Below, in pieces: positions 1-8,090 of a DNA stretch of 64,000 nt. Within the stretch, counting starts at the first letter, position 1. The number at the start of each line of letters is the position of its first letter. The stretch is taken from NCBI RefSeq assembly GCF_022414575.1, contig NZ_JADWYQ010000023.1:42732-106731 (forward strand). The letters are read 5' to 3'. A model generated the notes under the pieces. That model had not been told where the DNA came from, ran no database searches, and saw nothing but the letters and a program-made list of their open reading frames with translations. The position numbers were made by a program, and so were the translations under genes. The stretch is from Streptomyces sp. MUM 178J (GTDB lineage: Bacteria > Actinomycetota > Actinomycetes > Streptomycetales > Streptomycetaceae).

Positions 1-1443
1 CGGTGAACCGGGCACGCGGCCGGTGGCCGCAGCCTCCAGCGCGAGGCCGAGCTCGGCGCGGGCCGAGGTGTACTGGGTCTCCACCGGCATCTTGCTCTCG
101 ACGTCGCCGCCCGGCCAGTCCCGGTCGTCCAGGAAGTACTTGAGGTTGTCGGTGGTGTTCGGGTCGAAGTAGTGGGTGGCGGCGGAGGGGTTGCGGCTCA
201 TGGCGTTCAGCAGGCCCTTCATCGGGTCCGCCTGCGTGCCCTGCCAGTGCTTCATGTGGCCGTCGTAGGCGTCTTCGTTGTTCGTCTCCCACTCGCGGAT
301 GGTGTTGCCGACCTCGTGCAGGAACGCCTCGCTGTAGAGCGGGTCGCCCTCGTCCTTCTTCCAGGGCGAGGACTTCTCCTTGGGGTCCTTGTTCGGGTCG
401 TACACCTCGTCGCTGTCGAAGTCCGCGGCCATGAGCTTCGTCAACGCGCTCAGGCCGGCCGCCCCGCCCTCGAGTTGCCCCGGGTGCTGGCGGGGCAGAC
501 CGTTGCCGTCGCGGGCCGTGGTGATGAGCTTGTCGGTCCAGGCCGAGGTGACGCCGCCGGGAGAGCCGATCGACGAGTCGGGTCCGGTGGCAGTGGCGAG
601 GGAGCCGGACAAGGCCTTGTACAGGCGGGCGTCGGTGGCGGAGAGCTGGCCGTCGCGGCCGCCCGCCTCCAGGCTGCCGGCGAGCAGCAGCACGGCCTCC
701 TGCTGGTCGCGACCCCGGTAACTGAGGTTCGTCATCAACTGCTCGGCGAAGGCAGGCGAGTCCTTGCCGCCCTCGGCGAGCTGCAGCAGCCGCTCGCGCT
801 CCTTGCCATCGAGGTGTTCCCAGCGGGCGTACAGCTTGGCGGCCTCCCGGCCGTTCTCCGCCTGCTGCATCTCCTCCTCGCGCAGCTTCTTCGCCTCGGC
901 CACGCCGCCGATGTCGGTACTGCCGAAGTCGTTCGGGTGATTCTTGATCAGCGCGCGAAGGCCCCAGGCGCACAGCTCGTCGGCCTCGGCCGCCCGCTTG
1001 AGGATGCCTTCGATCTTGCCTCGCAGAGCCTCGAACTGCGCTTCCGTGGCGATCGGTTCGGTGCTGTCCTTTGATCGGCGATCCGGATGGACGCTGTGGC
1101 TGAGGACGCCGTTCGGGTAGATGGTGATGCCCGGTGGCGGGTTCTCGTACGTGGTCTTCAGGTCATCCTGCGCGGACTTCAGCAGGGTGCTCGCGTCTTG
1201 GATGAGATCGCGTACAGATTCAGCTTCGGTGACGGCGTCGCTGAACTCCTTGGCCGTCTTGGTGACGAACTCCTTCGTCACGGAGGCGTTCTCACCGCGC
1301 CAGGTGGACTTGCCGGCCTTGGACATCATGGCCGACGCGTCCGTCTTGAGCTGCGTCAGCTTGGCGATCATCTCGGTCCACTGTGTTGCAGCGGTGTTCA
1401 GCGGGCCGAGCTTGGCGTTCAGAAGCTGCTCGAACGTGGGCAT
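1..1443 (-). CDS. T7SS-associated WXG100-like large protein, C terminus beyond window
   Basis: An uninterrupted reading frame of 481 codons runs from the ATG at 1443-1441 to the left edge, so the C terminus is missing. AAGGAG (1460-1455) is a good ribosome binding site. The N-terminal 100 or so residues (MPTFEQLLNAKLGPLNTAA...) are helical and include a Trp-rich turn near KSTWRGENA, as in WXG100-fold proteins. A long hydrophilic middle follows, with runs such as EEEMQQAENGREAAKLYARW. In Streptomyces such proteins sit beside a small partner and are thought to be type VII secretion (Esx-like) substrates or structural partners; this is family-level knowledge. The upstream neighbour (1459-3354), which would be co-transcribed, is broken by an IS701 insertion, so expression may be polar-affected. 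No enzymatic motif is visible in the part present. Confidence 0.72.
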   Translation of the reverse strand, partial: MPTFEQLLNAKLGPLNTAATQWTEMIAKLTQLKTDASAMMSKAGKSTWRGENASVTKEFVTKTAKEFSDAVTEAESVRDLIQDASTLLKSAQDDLKTTYENPPPGITIYPNGVLSHSVHPDRRSKDSTEPIATEAQFEALRGKIEGILKRAAEADELCAWGLRALIKNHPNDFGSTDIGGVAEAKKLREEEMQQAENGREAAKLYARWEHLDGKERERLLQLAEGGKDSPAFAEQLMTNLSYRGRDQQEAVLLLAGSLEAGGRDGQLSATDARLYKALSGSLATATGPDSSIGSPGGVTSAWTDKLITTARDGNGLPRQHPGQLEGGAAGLSALTKLMAADFDSDEVYDPNKDPKEKSSPWKKDEGDPLYSEAFLHEVGNTIREWETNNEDAYDGHMKHWQGTQADPMKGLLNAMSRNPSAATHYFDPNTTDNLKYFLDDRDWPGGDVESKMPVETQYTSARAELGLALEAAATGRVPGSP

Positions 1444-1458
1444 GTCCGGCTCGGCTCC

Positions 1459-1794
1459 TTATCGGAAGTACTTGTCGATCCGAGACGCGGAAACGGCGCC
1501 GTCGACGCCCGGTGCGACTGGGCCGACGATGCGCAGCTGCGCCGCGATCCAGTCGTCTTCGGCCTTGTTGGACTTCTTCGTGTAGTTGAGGTGGTTGGAG
1601 ATATGGGCACACGCCTGGAGGAGGGTCTTGACCTGTGTCTCCCAGGTCTTGTTCACCTCACTCAGGGCCGCACCTGAGTCGAAGCCGTCACCCTTCAGAC
1701 TCGTGCCCGCGGTCTCGCTAACCGCGTTCGCGTGCTTGCCGGCCGATTCAAGGCCGATGAACAGCCCGTGTGCGGCATGGCCGATCTCTCCTAG
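1459..1794 (-). pseudogene. C-terminal part of small T7SS-associated protein, split by IS701
   Basis: The frame ends at the TAA at 1461-1459 and reads GEIGHAAHGLFIGLESAGKH, then a helical segment WETQVKTLLQACAHISNHL and SRIDKYFR at the end. This is the pattern of the short proteins encoded directly upstream of WXG100-like genes in Streptomyces. The frame enters the IS701 end at the CTAG at 1791-1794. The missing N-terminal part lies on the far side of the element (3231-3354). It ends 16 bp before the start of the next gene, so the two formed an operon. The gene cannot make its full product unless the element excises precisely. Confidence 0.72.
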
Positions 1795-3231
1795 TAGTGC
1801 TTCGTTAGGTTGGTTTGATCGGGCCGTGTGTGGTGGTGCATGCTGCGGTGGTGGATCTTGGGGCGATCGAGGAACTGCGGGAGAGCCTTGGCGAGTTCGT
1901 TGCCGAGGTGTTCGCATCGTTGAAGCGCAAGGACCAGCGCGGGTGGGGGGACTGCTACCTGCGTGGGCTGATGCTGGACGGGCGGCGCAAATCGATCCAG
2001 CCGATGGCCGAGCGGCTGCCGGACGGCAACATGCAGGCATTGCAGCAGTTCGTCAGCCAGTCGACGTGGGACCACGTTCCGGTCCTGCGGTCCGTTGCTG
2101 CGAAGGTGGCCTCGGAGATCTCTCCGGAGGCGTGGGTGATCGACGACACTTCCTTCCCCAAGGCGGGAGACCAGTCGGCGGGGGCGGCCCGGCAGTGGTG
2201 CGGGGCACTGGGCAAGAAGTCGTTGTGCCAGGTGGGAGTGAGCCTGCATGCGGTCACCGACGCTGCTTCGGTGCCGCTGAACTGGCGGTTGTTCCTGCCT
2301 GCCGAGTGGGCAGATCCGGCCGATGGGCGCCGTGCGAAGGCCGGGGTGCCCGAGGAAGTGGGGCACCGGGAGAAGTGGCGTCTGGCCCTGGACGCGATCG
2401 ACGAGGCACTCGGGTGGGGACTGACTGGCCGGGTCGTGGTGGCCGACGCCGGATATGGCCAGATGCACGCCTTCCGGGCCGCTGTGGCCGAGCGTGGCCT
2501 GGACTACGTGGTCGCCGTCCGCGGTGACACCAGTGCCCACCCCGGCGAGGCGGTGCCGAGTGCGCCGGAACGGGAAGGGCGGATGGGCGCCCCTCGGCTG
2601 CCCCGTTACCGCGAGCCGGCCCGCTCCCTGAAAGACCTGGTCACGACGGCCGGGCGGCGCCGGCTGCGGCGTTGTACCTGGCGCCAGGGCAGCAAGGGGG
2701 CGATGACCAGCCGGTTCATCGTGATGGAGGTCCGCCCGGCCGGCGTTGCGCCGACGAAGGCCGCACGGGAAGGAGCTGGTGGCCGTGCCGGGTGGGACGG
2801 CGTCCTGCCTGCCGAGACCCTGATCGCCGAATGGCCACCGCACCAGGACGAGCCCACCGACTACTGGCTGACCAGCCTGCCGGCCGACACTGCGCTGCGG
2901 CACCTGGTCCGCATGGCGAAGATCCGCTGGCGGATCGAACACGACTACCGCGAACTCAAGCACGGGCTGGGCCTGGACCACTTCGAAGGCCGCACCTGGC
3001 GCGGCTGGCACCACCACGTCACCCTGGTCACCGCCGCCCACGCCTTCCTCACCCTCCGCCGCCTGGACCCAAAAGCCCAAGCGCCGGCCTGACCTTCTAC
3101 CAAGTCCTCCAGACCCTGCAGGACCTGCTGCTGTGCTGGACCGGCGCATGCCCCACCTGCCACCGAGAGTTACCGGCCCCGGCCCGGACAGACGACCACC
3201 CACCCGGCGCAACCTAACGAAGCACTACTAG
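1791..3231. mobile_element. IS701-family insertion sequence with CTAG ends
   Basis: The ends are matching inverted repeats. The left end reads CTAGTAGTGCTTCGTTAGGT from 1791, and the right end reads the same on the minus strand from 3231. The four-base palindrome CTAG lies at both outer edges (1791-1794 and 3228-3231), which fits the YTAR-type 4-bp target duplication of IS701 elements. One transposase gene fills it. The element interrupts a T7SS-associated gene in codon phase GAT-CTA-GGA, so removing the element plus one CTAG restores the frame across the junction. Confidence 0.88.
1815..3092 (+). CDS. IS701-family transposase; C-terminal domain lies in the -1 frame
   Basis: A DDE transposase of 425 codons starting at TTG 1815 (in-frame GTG codons at 1830-1836 are alternatives). 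Visible catalytic motifs are WVIDDTSFPKAG (first Asp), VVADAGYGQM (second Asp) and RIEHDYRELKHGLG (Glu). The zero frame stops at 3090-3092, soon after LTLRRLDPK. The family-typical C terminus (GLTFYQVLQTLQDLLLCW, then CPTC) continues without a gap in the -1 frame to 3217. At the switch point the DNA is C-CCA-AAA (3068-3074) in exact X-XXY-YYZ phase, so a -1 ribosomal frameshift would give a protein of about 467 residues. A simple loss of one A in the A-run is the alternative explanation. Confidence 0.88.
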   Translation: MIGPCVVVHAAVVDLGAIEELRESLGEFVAEVFASLKRKDQRGWGDCYLRGLMLDGRRKSIQPMAERLPDGNMQALQQFVSQSTWDHVPVLRSVAAKVASEISPEAWVIDDTSFPKAGDQSAGAARQWCGALGKKSLCQVGVSLHAVTDAASVPLNWRLFLPAEWADPADGRRAKAGVPEEVGHREKWRLALDAIDEALGWGLTGRVVVADAGYGQMHAFRAAVAERGLDYVVAVRGDTSAHPGEAVPSAPEREGRMGAPRLPRYREPARSLKDLVTTAGRRRLRRCTWRQGSKGAMTSRFIVMEVRPAGVAPTKAAREGAGGRAGWDGVLPAETLIAEWPPHQDEPTDYWLTSLPADTALRHLVRMAKIRWRIEHDYRELKHGLGLDHFEGRTWRGWHHHVTLVTAAHAFLTLRRLDPKAQAPA

Positions 3232-3354
3232 ATCGTCGTCCTCCACGACGTAATCCCCGGACCCCTTCAGGGGTGGACCCTCCCGTGCTGTCCGCCTTGT
3301 TCAGCCGCATGGCGACAGCCGCTTCTCCGCAGCCCACTCGTCCTCGAACGACAT
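3231..3354 (-). pseudogene. N-terminal remnant of the IS701-split T7SS-associated gene
   Basis: On the minus strand an ATG at 3354-3352 opens MSFEDEWAAE, the usual N terminus of the small Streptomyces proteins upstream of WXG100-like genes. The frame next to the IS reads DYVVEDDDL and joins the fragment at 1794. In between, the family-like segment AVAMRLNKADSTGGSTPEGV lies in another frame, with an in-frame TGA in the first frame. Two compensating indels are therefore needed besides the IS insertion, so the gene seems to have decayed independently of the transposon. Confidence 0.5.
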
Positions 3355-3611
3355 CGTCGACACCCCCGTATCCGATTCCACAGGCTTCCCTGCCGGCCGC
3401 GCTACCCACGCGGTTCCCGGGCTCAACCCAGACAGTTGATCATAAGTGCGAGTTCTTCACGTGCGATCGATATCACGGAGCATCTCATCGCAAAGGGCCA
3501 CGTCAGAGGTAGGCCTGATGTCGAAGGATGGGTGTCAGCAGGTATAGATTCGTCGACGAAGATCGACAAGAGTTCGGCCCGCGGCGACTCTCCGGCCAGG
3601 GAGAGACAGAC

Positions 3612-3756
3612 GCCATGGCAAAGCCACCACAGACCAGAGGCAGGAGGGAGGCCGGATAAGTTGCTGTTCTGGCGGATGTTCCTGTCGAACGCCCTCATGC
3701 TCCTGGTCGCGACCGCGCTGCTCATAGGCCGCAAGCTCCGCAACAAGATCCCGACG
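3612..3756 (+). pseudogene. Possible N-terminal remnant of a sensor histidine kinase
   Basis: Within the stretch 3355-3824, which has no convincing intact gene, one plus-strand frame reads LLFWRMFLSNALMLLVATAL. This resembles the first transmembrane helix of Streptomyces sensor histidine kinases (consensus like LFWRVFLLNAALLVAATAL). An ATG at 3615 and a purine-rich stretch precede it, but in a different frame with a TAA in between. Nothing kinase-like follows: the frame runs into the 3' end of the convergent membrane-protein gene. I read it as a truncated relic. The rest of 3355-3611 holds nothing I recognise. Confidence 0.35.
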
Positions 3757-3824
3757 GCGTGCAACGAACTCCTCGCAGCCCTGGGCTGGCCCCGCGGAGG
3801 CAGGGCCCCGCACCGCAGCCATGG

Positions 3825-4349
3825 TCAGAGCGACGCACGCTCCATGCGGCGGCGCCGCAGGCCGTAGCGGGTGACCCCACGCGGCTTGAACACCGACAGA
3901 CCGGCGGCCGTCAGCAGGGCTGCGATCGCCGCCCCGGCGTCGGCCACCAGCTGTACCCGCAAGCCCTGAAGCTCCCCGCCCTCGAGCGCGGCCCGAGCGG
4001 CCGCGTCGGCCAGGTGACCGACCGGCTGCATGTGCACCAGCAGCAGCACCAAGGCGAGAGTGGTGATCAGCAGTTTCGCGATCACCCAGTAGTGGCGGAA
4101 CAACCCCCACACCGTCCCGAAAGACTGCACCACCCCGCTGATCAGCGTCGCCGCGCCCAGCGGCACGATCACCGCCCAGCCCACGACGTCCATCGCCACG
4201 TAGGCAGCCCGCGCCGTCTCCGCATCGGCAGTGGACAGGCCGGTCACGGCCAGCGCCAGGAAGGCGCCGACCGCGCCGAGCCAGCCCAGCGAGAACGTCA
4301 CATGCGCGGTGAGCAGCGACTTGCGTACGGCGGAGGGGAACGGCTTCAC
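3825..4349 (-). CDS. Small integral membrane protein, DUF2269-like
   Basis: A 174-residue protein from GTG 4349-4347. This start overlaps the stop of the upstream small gene (GTGA), indicating translational coupling. Four hydrophobic helices are visible: around SLLTAHVTFSLGWLGAVGAF, YVAMDVVGWAVIVPLGAATL, YWVIAKLLITTLALVLLLV and AAIAALLTAAGLSVF. The tail is basic (RYGLRRRRMERASL), so cytoplasmic by the positive-inside rule. The pattern resembles uncharacterised Streptomyces membrane proteins related to the DUF2269/copper-resistance fold, but no metal ligand motif is clear. It lies divergent from a TetR regulator, the likely controller. The longer reading frame extending to 4493 overlaps the small gene and is not preferred. 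Confidence 0.75.
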   Translation of the reverse strand: MKPFPSAVRKSLLTAHVTFSLGWLGAVGAFLALAVTGLSTADAETARAAYVAMDVVGWAVIVPLGAATLISGVVQSFGTVWGLFRHYWVIAKLLITTLALVLLLVHMQPVGHLADAAARAALEGGELQGLRVQLVADAGAAIAALLTAAGLSVFKPRGVTRYGLRRRRMERASL

Positions 4350-4519
4350 GAGCCGTGCCCCACCATGCCGCCACCGGCCAGGTGCACCGCCAGGAACGCC
4401 ACCACCAGGACGACGGCTATCGCGGCGGACACCCTCACCCAGCGCGGCGTGTGATGCTCCTCCTCCGGCAGCCGGCCCGAAGACCTCGGCCAATCAGACA
4501 CAGCGCCTCCCAGACCCAT
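4346..4519 (-). CDS. Single-pass small membrane protein
   Basis: A 57-residue reading frame from ATG 4519-4517 to TGA 4348-4346. It has a soluble N-terminal stretch (GRLPEEEHHTPRWVRV), one hydrophobic helix (AAIAVVLVVAFLAVHLAGG) and a short His/Gly tail. Its stop overlaps the start of the 174-residue membrane protein by four bases, so they form a two-gene unit. Similar small proteins precede the same membrane protein in other Streptomyces; I know no function. The GTG one step inside (V-S-D-W) is an alternative start. Confidence 0.65.
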   Translation of the reverse strand: MGLGGAVSDWPRSSGRLPEEEHHTPRWVRVSAAIAVVLVVAFLAVHLAGGGMVGHGS

Positions 4520-4532
4520 GCAAGATTTTTCA

Positions 4533-4545
4533 AGACAACCTGTCT
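4533..4545. promoter_or_regulatory. Candidate TetR operator in divergent intergenic region
   Basis: The 74-bp gap between the divergent membrane-protein operon and the TetR gene contains an inverted repeat, AGACA-ACC-TGTCT. It is short, but it is the only clear dyad there and is placed where an autoregulating TetR would bind. This is inference only. Confidence 0.35.
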
Positions 4546-4593
4546 CGCTCTCAGGCGAAGTGTATCGGGTGTGAGCATCCGTATCCTGGATGG

Positions 4594-5163
4594 GTGCCGA
4601 AACTGTGGAACCAGACCATCGACGCGCACCGCCACGCCGTACGCGACGCCGTCCTGGACGCGGCCGCCGAGCTCGTCGAAGGCGGCGGGCTGCGGGCGGT
4701 CACCATGTCCCAGCTCGCCGAACGCGCCGGAATCGGCCGCGCCACCCTCTACAAGTACTTTCCCGATGCCGAGGCCGTCCTCGCCGCCTGGCACGAGCGG
4801 CAGATCACCGCCCACCTCGCGCAGCTCCGTGAAGCGGCGAACCGACCCGGCCCCGCCGTCCAGCGGCTCACCGGCGTCTTGACCGCATACGCCGACCTTG
4901 CCGGGCAGCGCCACGGCGGGGAACTGGCCGCCCACCTCCACCAGAGCGCGCACGTCGGCCACGCCGAACAGCACCTCACACACCTGATCGCGGCCCTGAT
5001 CACCGAAGGCGCAGACGCCGGCAACTTCCGCCGGGACGTGCCGCCCGCCGAACTCGCCGCCTACTGCCTGCACGCCCTGACCGCGGCCACCGCCCTCACC
5101 ATGCCCGACGCACGCGACCGGCTTGTAAACGTCACCCTCCACGGCCTGCGCCCCGTGCCCTGA
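4594..5163 (+). CDS. TetR-family transcriptional regulator
   Basis: A 189-residue protein starting at GTG 4594. The DNA-binding helix-turn-helix is near residues 20-65 with the classic TetR pattern: AVLDAAAELVEGG, then TMSQLAERAGIGRATLYKYF. The C-terminal two thirds are all-helical and would form the ligand-binding/dimer domain (QRLTGVLTAYADLAGQRHGG...). It is divergent from the two small membrane-protein genes across 74 bp containing a small dyad, so it probably represses them and itself. The inducing ligand cannot be inferred. Longer upstream extensions of the frame overlap the divergent genes and lack TetR similarity, which supports this start. Confidence 0.88.
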   Translation: MPKLWNQTIDAHRHAVRDAVLDAAAELVEGGGLRAVTMSQLAERAGIGRATLYKYFPDAEAVLAAWHERQITAHLAQLREAANRPGPAVQRLTGVLTAYADLAGQRHGGELAAHLHQSAHVGHAEQHLTHLIAALITEGADAGNFRRDVPPAELAAYCLHALTAATALTMPDARDRLVNVTLHGLRPVP

Positions 5164-5213
5164 ACAGCCGGCACCCTCATTCCGGACGCCATGAGCCCGC
5201 CCCGGTCAGGCCT

Positions 5214-5602
5214 TCAAGGCCTGCGCTTCGCCATGGTCACGGCCCGCCGCGCACCAGGCACACCGCGAACCCGGGTCAGCGCGGGCCGGCTGCGCCTGCT
5301 GTGGGCGGCCGTGAAGAAGGTCGGGGCACCCTGGACGCCGAGGCCCATGCCGTCGCGCTGGTCGAGCGCGACGCGTTCGGCGGTGCGGTCGGCGGTGCGG
5401 TCGGCGGTGCGGTCGGTTGCCACGTCGGCGTCGTAGCGGGCCATGTCGAGGCCGAGTCCGCCGGCATAGCCGCGGAAGACCGCGCCCTTCGGCTCCTGGG
5501 CCCCGAAGCCCGCGGGCGGCTGCTGCGACGGGTGCGGCGCCGATTGACCGACGCGCGCCGCCTGCTGAAGCGCCGCCGAGACTCCGCGGCCCCGGCTCCC
5601 CG
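5214..5602 (-). pseudogene. Truncated DsbA/thioredoxin-fold protein
   Basis: The minus-strand frame reads YAGGLGLDMARYDADVA, then VQGAPTFFTAA. This is the C-terminal half of a DsbA-type (Thioredoxin_4) oxidoreductase, where a cis-Pro loop such as VxGxPTFF is diagnostic. The N-terminal half, with the CxxC active site, is absent: the frame runs into the left end of the IS1182 element, and no matching piece is found on the other side at 7404-7422. The end after PTFF is also frameshifted compared with the family. A triplicated 12-bp unit expands the middle (DRTADRTADRTA). It is a relic, probably left by IS insertion plus adjacent deletion. Confidence 0.65.
5379..5414. repeat. Three exact tandem copies of a 12-bp unit
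   Basis: GGCGGTGCGGTC is repeated three times head to tail (5379-5390, 5391-5402, 5403-5414). It is in frame with the truncated DsbA-like gene, where it encodes an Asp-Arg-Thr-Ala repeat. It looks like slipped-strand expansion. Confidence 0.85.
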
Positions 5603-7403
5603 CATGGGATGCTGTTGGTCAATTCGGGCCCTGTTGCTTCGCCCCGCTGATCGTGTGATCGGCGGGGCGAAGTGCTGCGAAGTGGCTGGTGCGGGTTCGG
5701 GCTCGGCGGGCGCCGGTGAGGTGGGCATCGATGCGGGCGAGGTTGATCGCCGCTCCGGTGAGCTGGTGCTGGAGGCTGGTCTTGGCGAGGCCGCGGTAGC
5801 GGGATCTGCGCAGGCCGCAGCGGTTCACGGCCTGGGAGATGGTGCCTTCGACACCGGCACGCATCTTGTAGCGTTCCTTCCACGCGTCGGTCTCCTGCTC
5901 GGCCCGGCGTTGGTGCAGGACCTCGTGGATGTCACGGTCCTGGAGGGTCAGCTTGCGGCGTGGTCCGCGGGTGCAGGAGTCCTTGACCTGGCAGGCACCG
6001 CAGTCGGTTTTCGAGAACTGCACTCGGATCTCGACCTTGTCCCGGACGGGTTCCCTCGCCCAGCGTGTGCTGTTCTTCCCGCCGGGGCAGGTCACGGTCC
6101 GGCGGTCCCAGTCGATGGTGAACGCGCCGACGGGAAAGGTCTCTGAGGATCCAGCCCGGTTCTGCCAGCCGGTGCCGGGCATCATCGGCCCTGTCAGCTC
6201 CACGTCGTGTTCGCGCCGGGCGGCGACGATGTGGCGGGCGGTGACGTAGCCGGTGTCGACCAGGTGCTCGTCGGGAAGCAGACGGCGCTCGGCGAGTGCG
6301 GCGTGGACGGCCGGGACCAGGTCGAAGTCGCTGACTGTGGCATCGGTGGTGGCGACGTTCGTGATCAGGTCCGGCGTGTCATCACCGCAGGTCTCGGTGA
6401 GATGGACTTTGTATCCGTCCCACATCGTGTCGCGTTTGACGCTGCCGCGCGCCTCGGTGTCATAAGGAGTGACCAGGCGCTTCGCGCCCGGCGGCCGGTC
6501 TTTTGGGTCCCGCCGCAGCACCTCGCCCTCGATCAGGTGGAAGTGCTGCACCCACATCTGCCGCAGGGTCTCCACCTCCGGCACTGCCCGCAGCGCGGTC
6601 GGCGCAGCAGGCGAGGTGACGGCCTTGAGCAGTCGCATCCCGTCGGTTCCGATCCGCCGGCCGACCTCCTCGCGCTTGGCCGGGGCCTTGGGGAACCGTG
6701 AGTCCTCGGCGCGGGTGGCATAGTGCCGGAACCAGTCCGGCTCGGCGACCTCGGACAGCCAGTCGGGAGCGGCGACGGCGAGCGCGTTCAGGGCCGAGCG
6801 CAGGGTTTCGGCGACCATCTCCAGCCAGCACAACTCCCGCGCTGCCGACAGCACGTGCGTGGAGTCGGCGCGGGCCTTGCCCCTGCCGCTGAGCAGCCCC
6901 TTGTCCCGGGCCGCGGAGAGAATGCCGTCCAGCATCCGCTGTCCGGCGTCCGCCTGGACCAGCCGGTCCCTGAACTCCGAGAGGACGGAGAAGTCGAAGC
7001 CCGGATCGTCCAGCCGGAGCCCGAGGGCGTACTTGAAGTCGATCCGCGCGCGGACCGCTTCCGCGGCCTGCCGGTCGGTCAGCCCCTCGACGAACTGCAG
7101 CACCAGTACCAGCGCAAGACGCCCTGGTGACCAGGCCGGACGCCCTCGTGACGGGAACAGGTCCGCGAACTCTTCGTCCGTGAACAAAGGCCCCAGTTCG
7201 TCACGGACCCGGATCGCCAGGCTCCCCTTCGGGAACGCGGCCTGCGCCACCCGCACCGTCTCCGCCGGGATCTCCCCAGATCCCTCCGGCTGCATCGACA
7301 TCCGCACCCACCCCATACGACAACGTCGGCCTTCAAGACCACAACCCGGTCTTGAAGGCCGACGTCACGCGAGGCCCCGAAAAAACCAACAGCATCCCCA
7401 TGG
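5603..7403. mobile_element. IS1182-family insertion sequence
   Basis: The terminal inverted repeats are GGATGCTGTTGGT from 5607 and its reverse complement ending near 7399, and both ends also share TTCGGG.CC just inside. CATG lies directly outside each end (5603-5606 and 7400-7403) and may be the duplicated target. One full-length transposase gene on the minus strand fills the element. The sequence left of it is a DsbA-like gene fragment, while the sequence right of it is the 3' side of a methyltransferase gene, so the flanks do not rejoin into one gene. Confidence 0.85.
5619..7316 (-). CDS. IS1182-family transposase
   Basis: A 565-residue transposase, full length for the IS1182 family. The N-terminal region has the family pattern LFPSRGRPAWSPGRLALVLVL and DRQAAEAVRARIDFKYALGL. 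The DDE residues are visible as RADSTHVLSA (Asp), HLVDTGYVTA (Asp) and MRAGVEGTISQAV (Glu). A cysteine pair segment, CGACQVKDSC, occurs in the C-terminal half, as usual for the family. The frame is intact with no internal stop, so the element may be active. The preferred start may be the second Met (MSMQPEGSGEIPAETV); the first adds five residues. Confidence 0.93.
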   Translation of the reverse strand: MGWVRMSMQPEGSGEIPAETVRVAQAAFPKGSLAIRVRDELGPLFTDEEFADLFPSRGRPAWSPGRLALVLVLQFVEGLTDRQAAEAVRARIDFKYALGLRLDDPGFDFSVLSEFRDRLVQADAGQRMLDGILSAARDKGLLSGRGKARADSTHVLSAARELCWLEMVAETLRSALNALAVAAPDWLSEVAEPDWFRHYATRAEDSRFPKAPAKREEVGRRIGTDGMRLLKAVTSPAAPTALRAVPEVETLRQMWVQHFHLIEGEVLRRDPKDRPPGAKRLVTPYDTEARGSVKRDTMWDGYKVHLTETCGDDTPDLITNVATTDATVSDFDLVPAVHAALAERRLLPDEHLVDTGYVTARHIVAARREHDVELTGPMMPGTGWQNRAGSSETFPVGAFTIDWDRRTVTCPGGKNSTRWAREPVRDKVEIRVQFSKTDCGACQVKDSCTRGPRRKLTLQDRDIHEVLHQRRAEQETDAWKERYKMRAGVEGTISQAVNRCGLRRSRYRGLAKTSLQHQLTGAAINLARIDAHLTGARRARTRTSHFAALRPADHTISGAKQQGPN

Positions 7404-7422
7404 AGGGGCGGGGCCGCGGCCA

Positions 7423-8088
7423 TTAGGTGCGGGCGATCAGTGCGTACCGCTCGTCGGTGACGGCTCCTCCCCACAGGTCGGTGTCTCCGCTGAGTGACTC
7501 GATGCACAGATCGGTGACGAGAGGACGCACGGCGGCGGCCAGGTCCGTGGCGGTGATGCCGTTGTGCCAGGGCAGCGATTCGGCTCCGGCGACGTAGGGC
7601 ACTCCGCTCTGTCCGGCTTCCCGCCACCGTCCTTCCACCAGGATCAGCCGGCCGCCGGGGCGCAGTCGGGCGATCCATTGGCGCAGCGCGGCTCCGGGGT
7701 CGGGGAGGGTCCAGAGCAGGTGCCTGGACAGTACGACGTCGTACTTCTCGGCTTCGGTCGGCGGTGCCGCGGCGTCGCCGACCAGGAATCGGCCGGTGAG
7801 TTCGGCGGTCGTGAACTTGGCTTCGGCCTGTTCGACCATCTGCGGTGCGAGGTCGACGCCGGTAACGCGGTGCCCGGCTTCGGCCAGCAGCAGGGACAGG
7901 GATCCAGTGCCGCAGCCGACGTCCAGGACGTCGGCGGGCGCGATGGGCAGCCAGGTTCGCAGATGCCGGGCCCAGGCGGCGCGGGTCTGTTCGTGGCGCA
8001 GGCCGTGGTCCGGTTCGTTGTCGAACGAAGCTGCGGCGGCGTCCCAGTACTCGGTGATAGCGGCGGTGACATCTGACATGGCGGCCAT
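7423..8088 (-). CDS. Class I SAM-dependent methyltransferase
   Basis: A 221-residue protein with a canonical Rossmann methyltransferase core. Motif I is VLDVGCGTGSLSLLLAEAG and motif II is VTGVDLAPQMVEQA. The acidic/aromatic post-II motif is FLVGDAAAPP, and LRPGGRLILVEGRW is motif III. It belongs to the broad Methyltransf_11/25 group; the substrate is not predictable. Either ATG 8088 (MAAMSDV) or ATG 8079 could be the start. There is no clear Shine-Dalgarno at the first, and a perfect 8-2-8 palindrome lies immediately upstream. The gene ends only about 20 bp from the IS1182 element, so any original downstream partner has been lost. Confidence 0.9.
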   Translation of the reverse strand: MAAMSDVTAAITEYWDAAAASFDNEPDHGLRHEQTRAAWARHLRTWLPIAPADVLDVGCGTGSLSLLLAEAGHRVTGVDLAPQMVEQAEAKFTTAELTGRFLVGDAAAPPTEAEKYDVVLSRHLLWTLPDPGAALRQWIARLRPGGRLILVEGRWREAGQSGVPYVAGAESLPWHNGITATDLAAAVRPLVTDLCIESLSGDTDLWGGAVTDERYALIART

Positions 8089-8090
8089 GG

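Noticed and set aside
3436..3867. 143-codon plus-strand reading frame as a real gene
   Set aside because: Only the short TM-helix segment looks protein-like; the start has no ribosome site and the tail is antisense of the membrane-protein gene.
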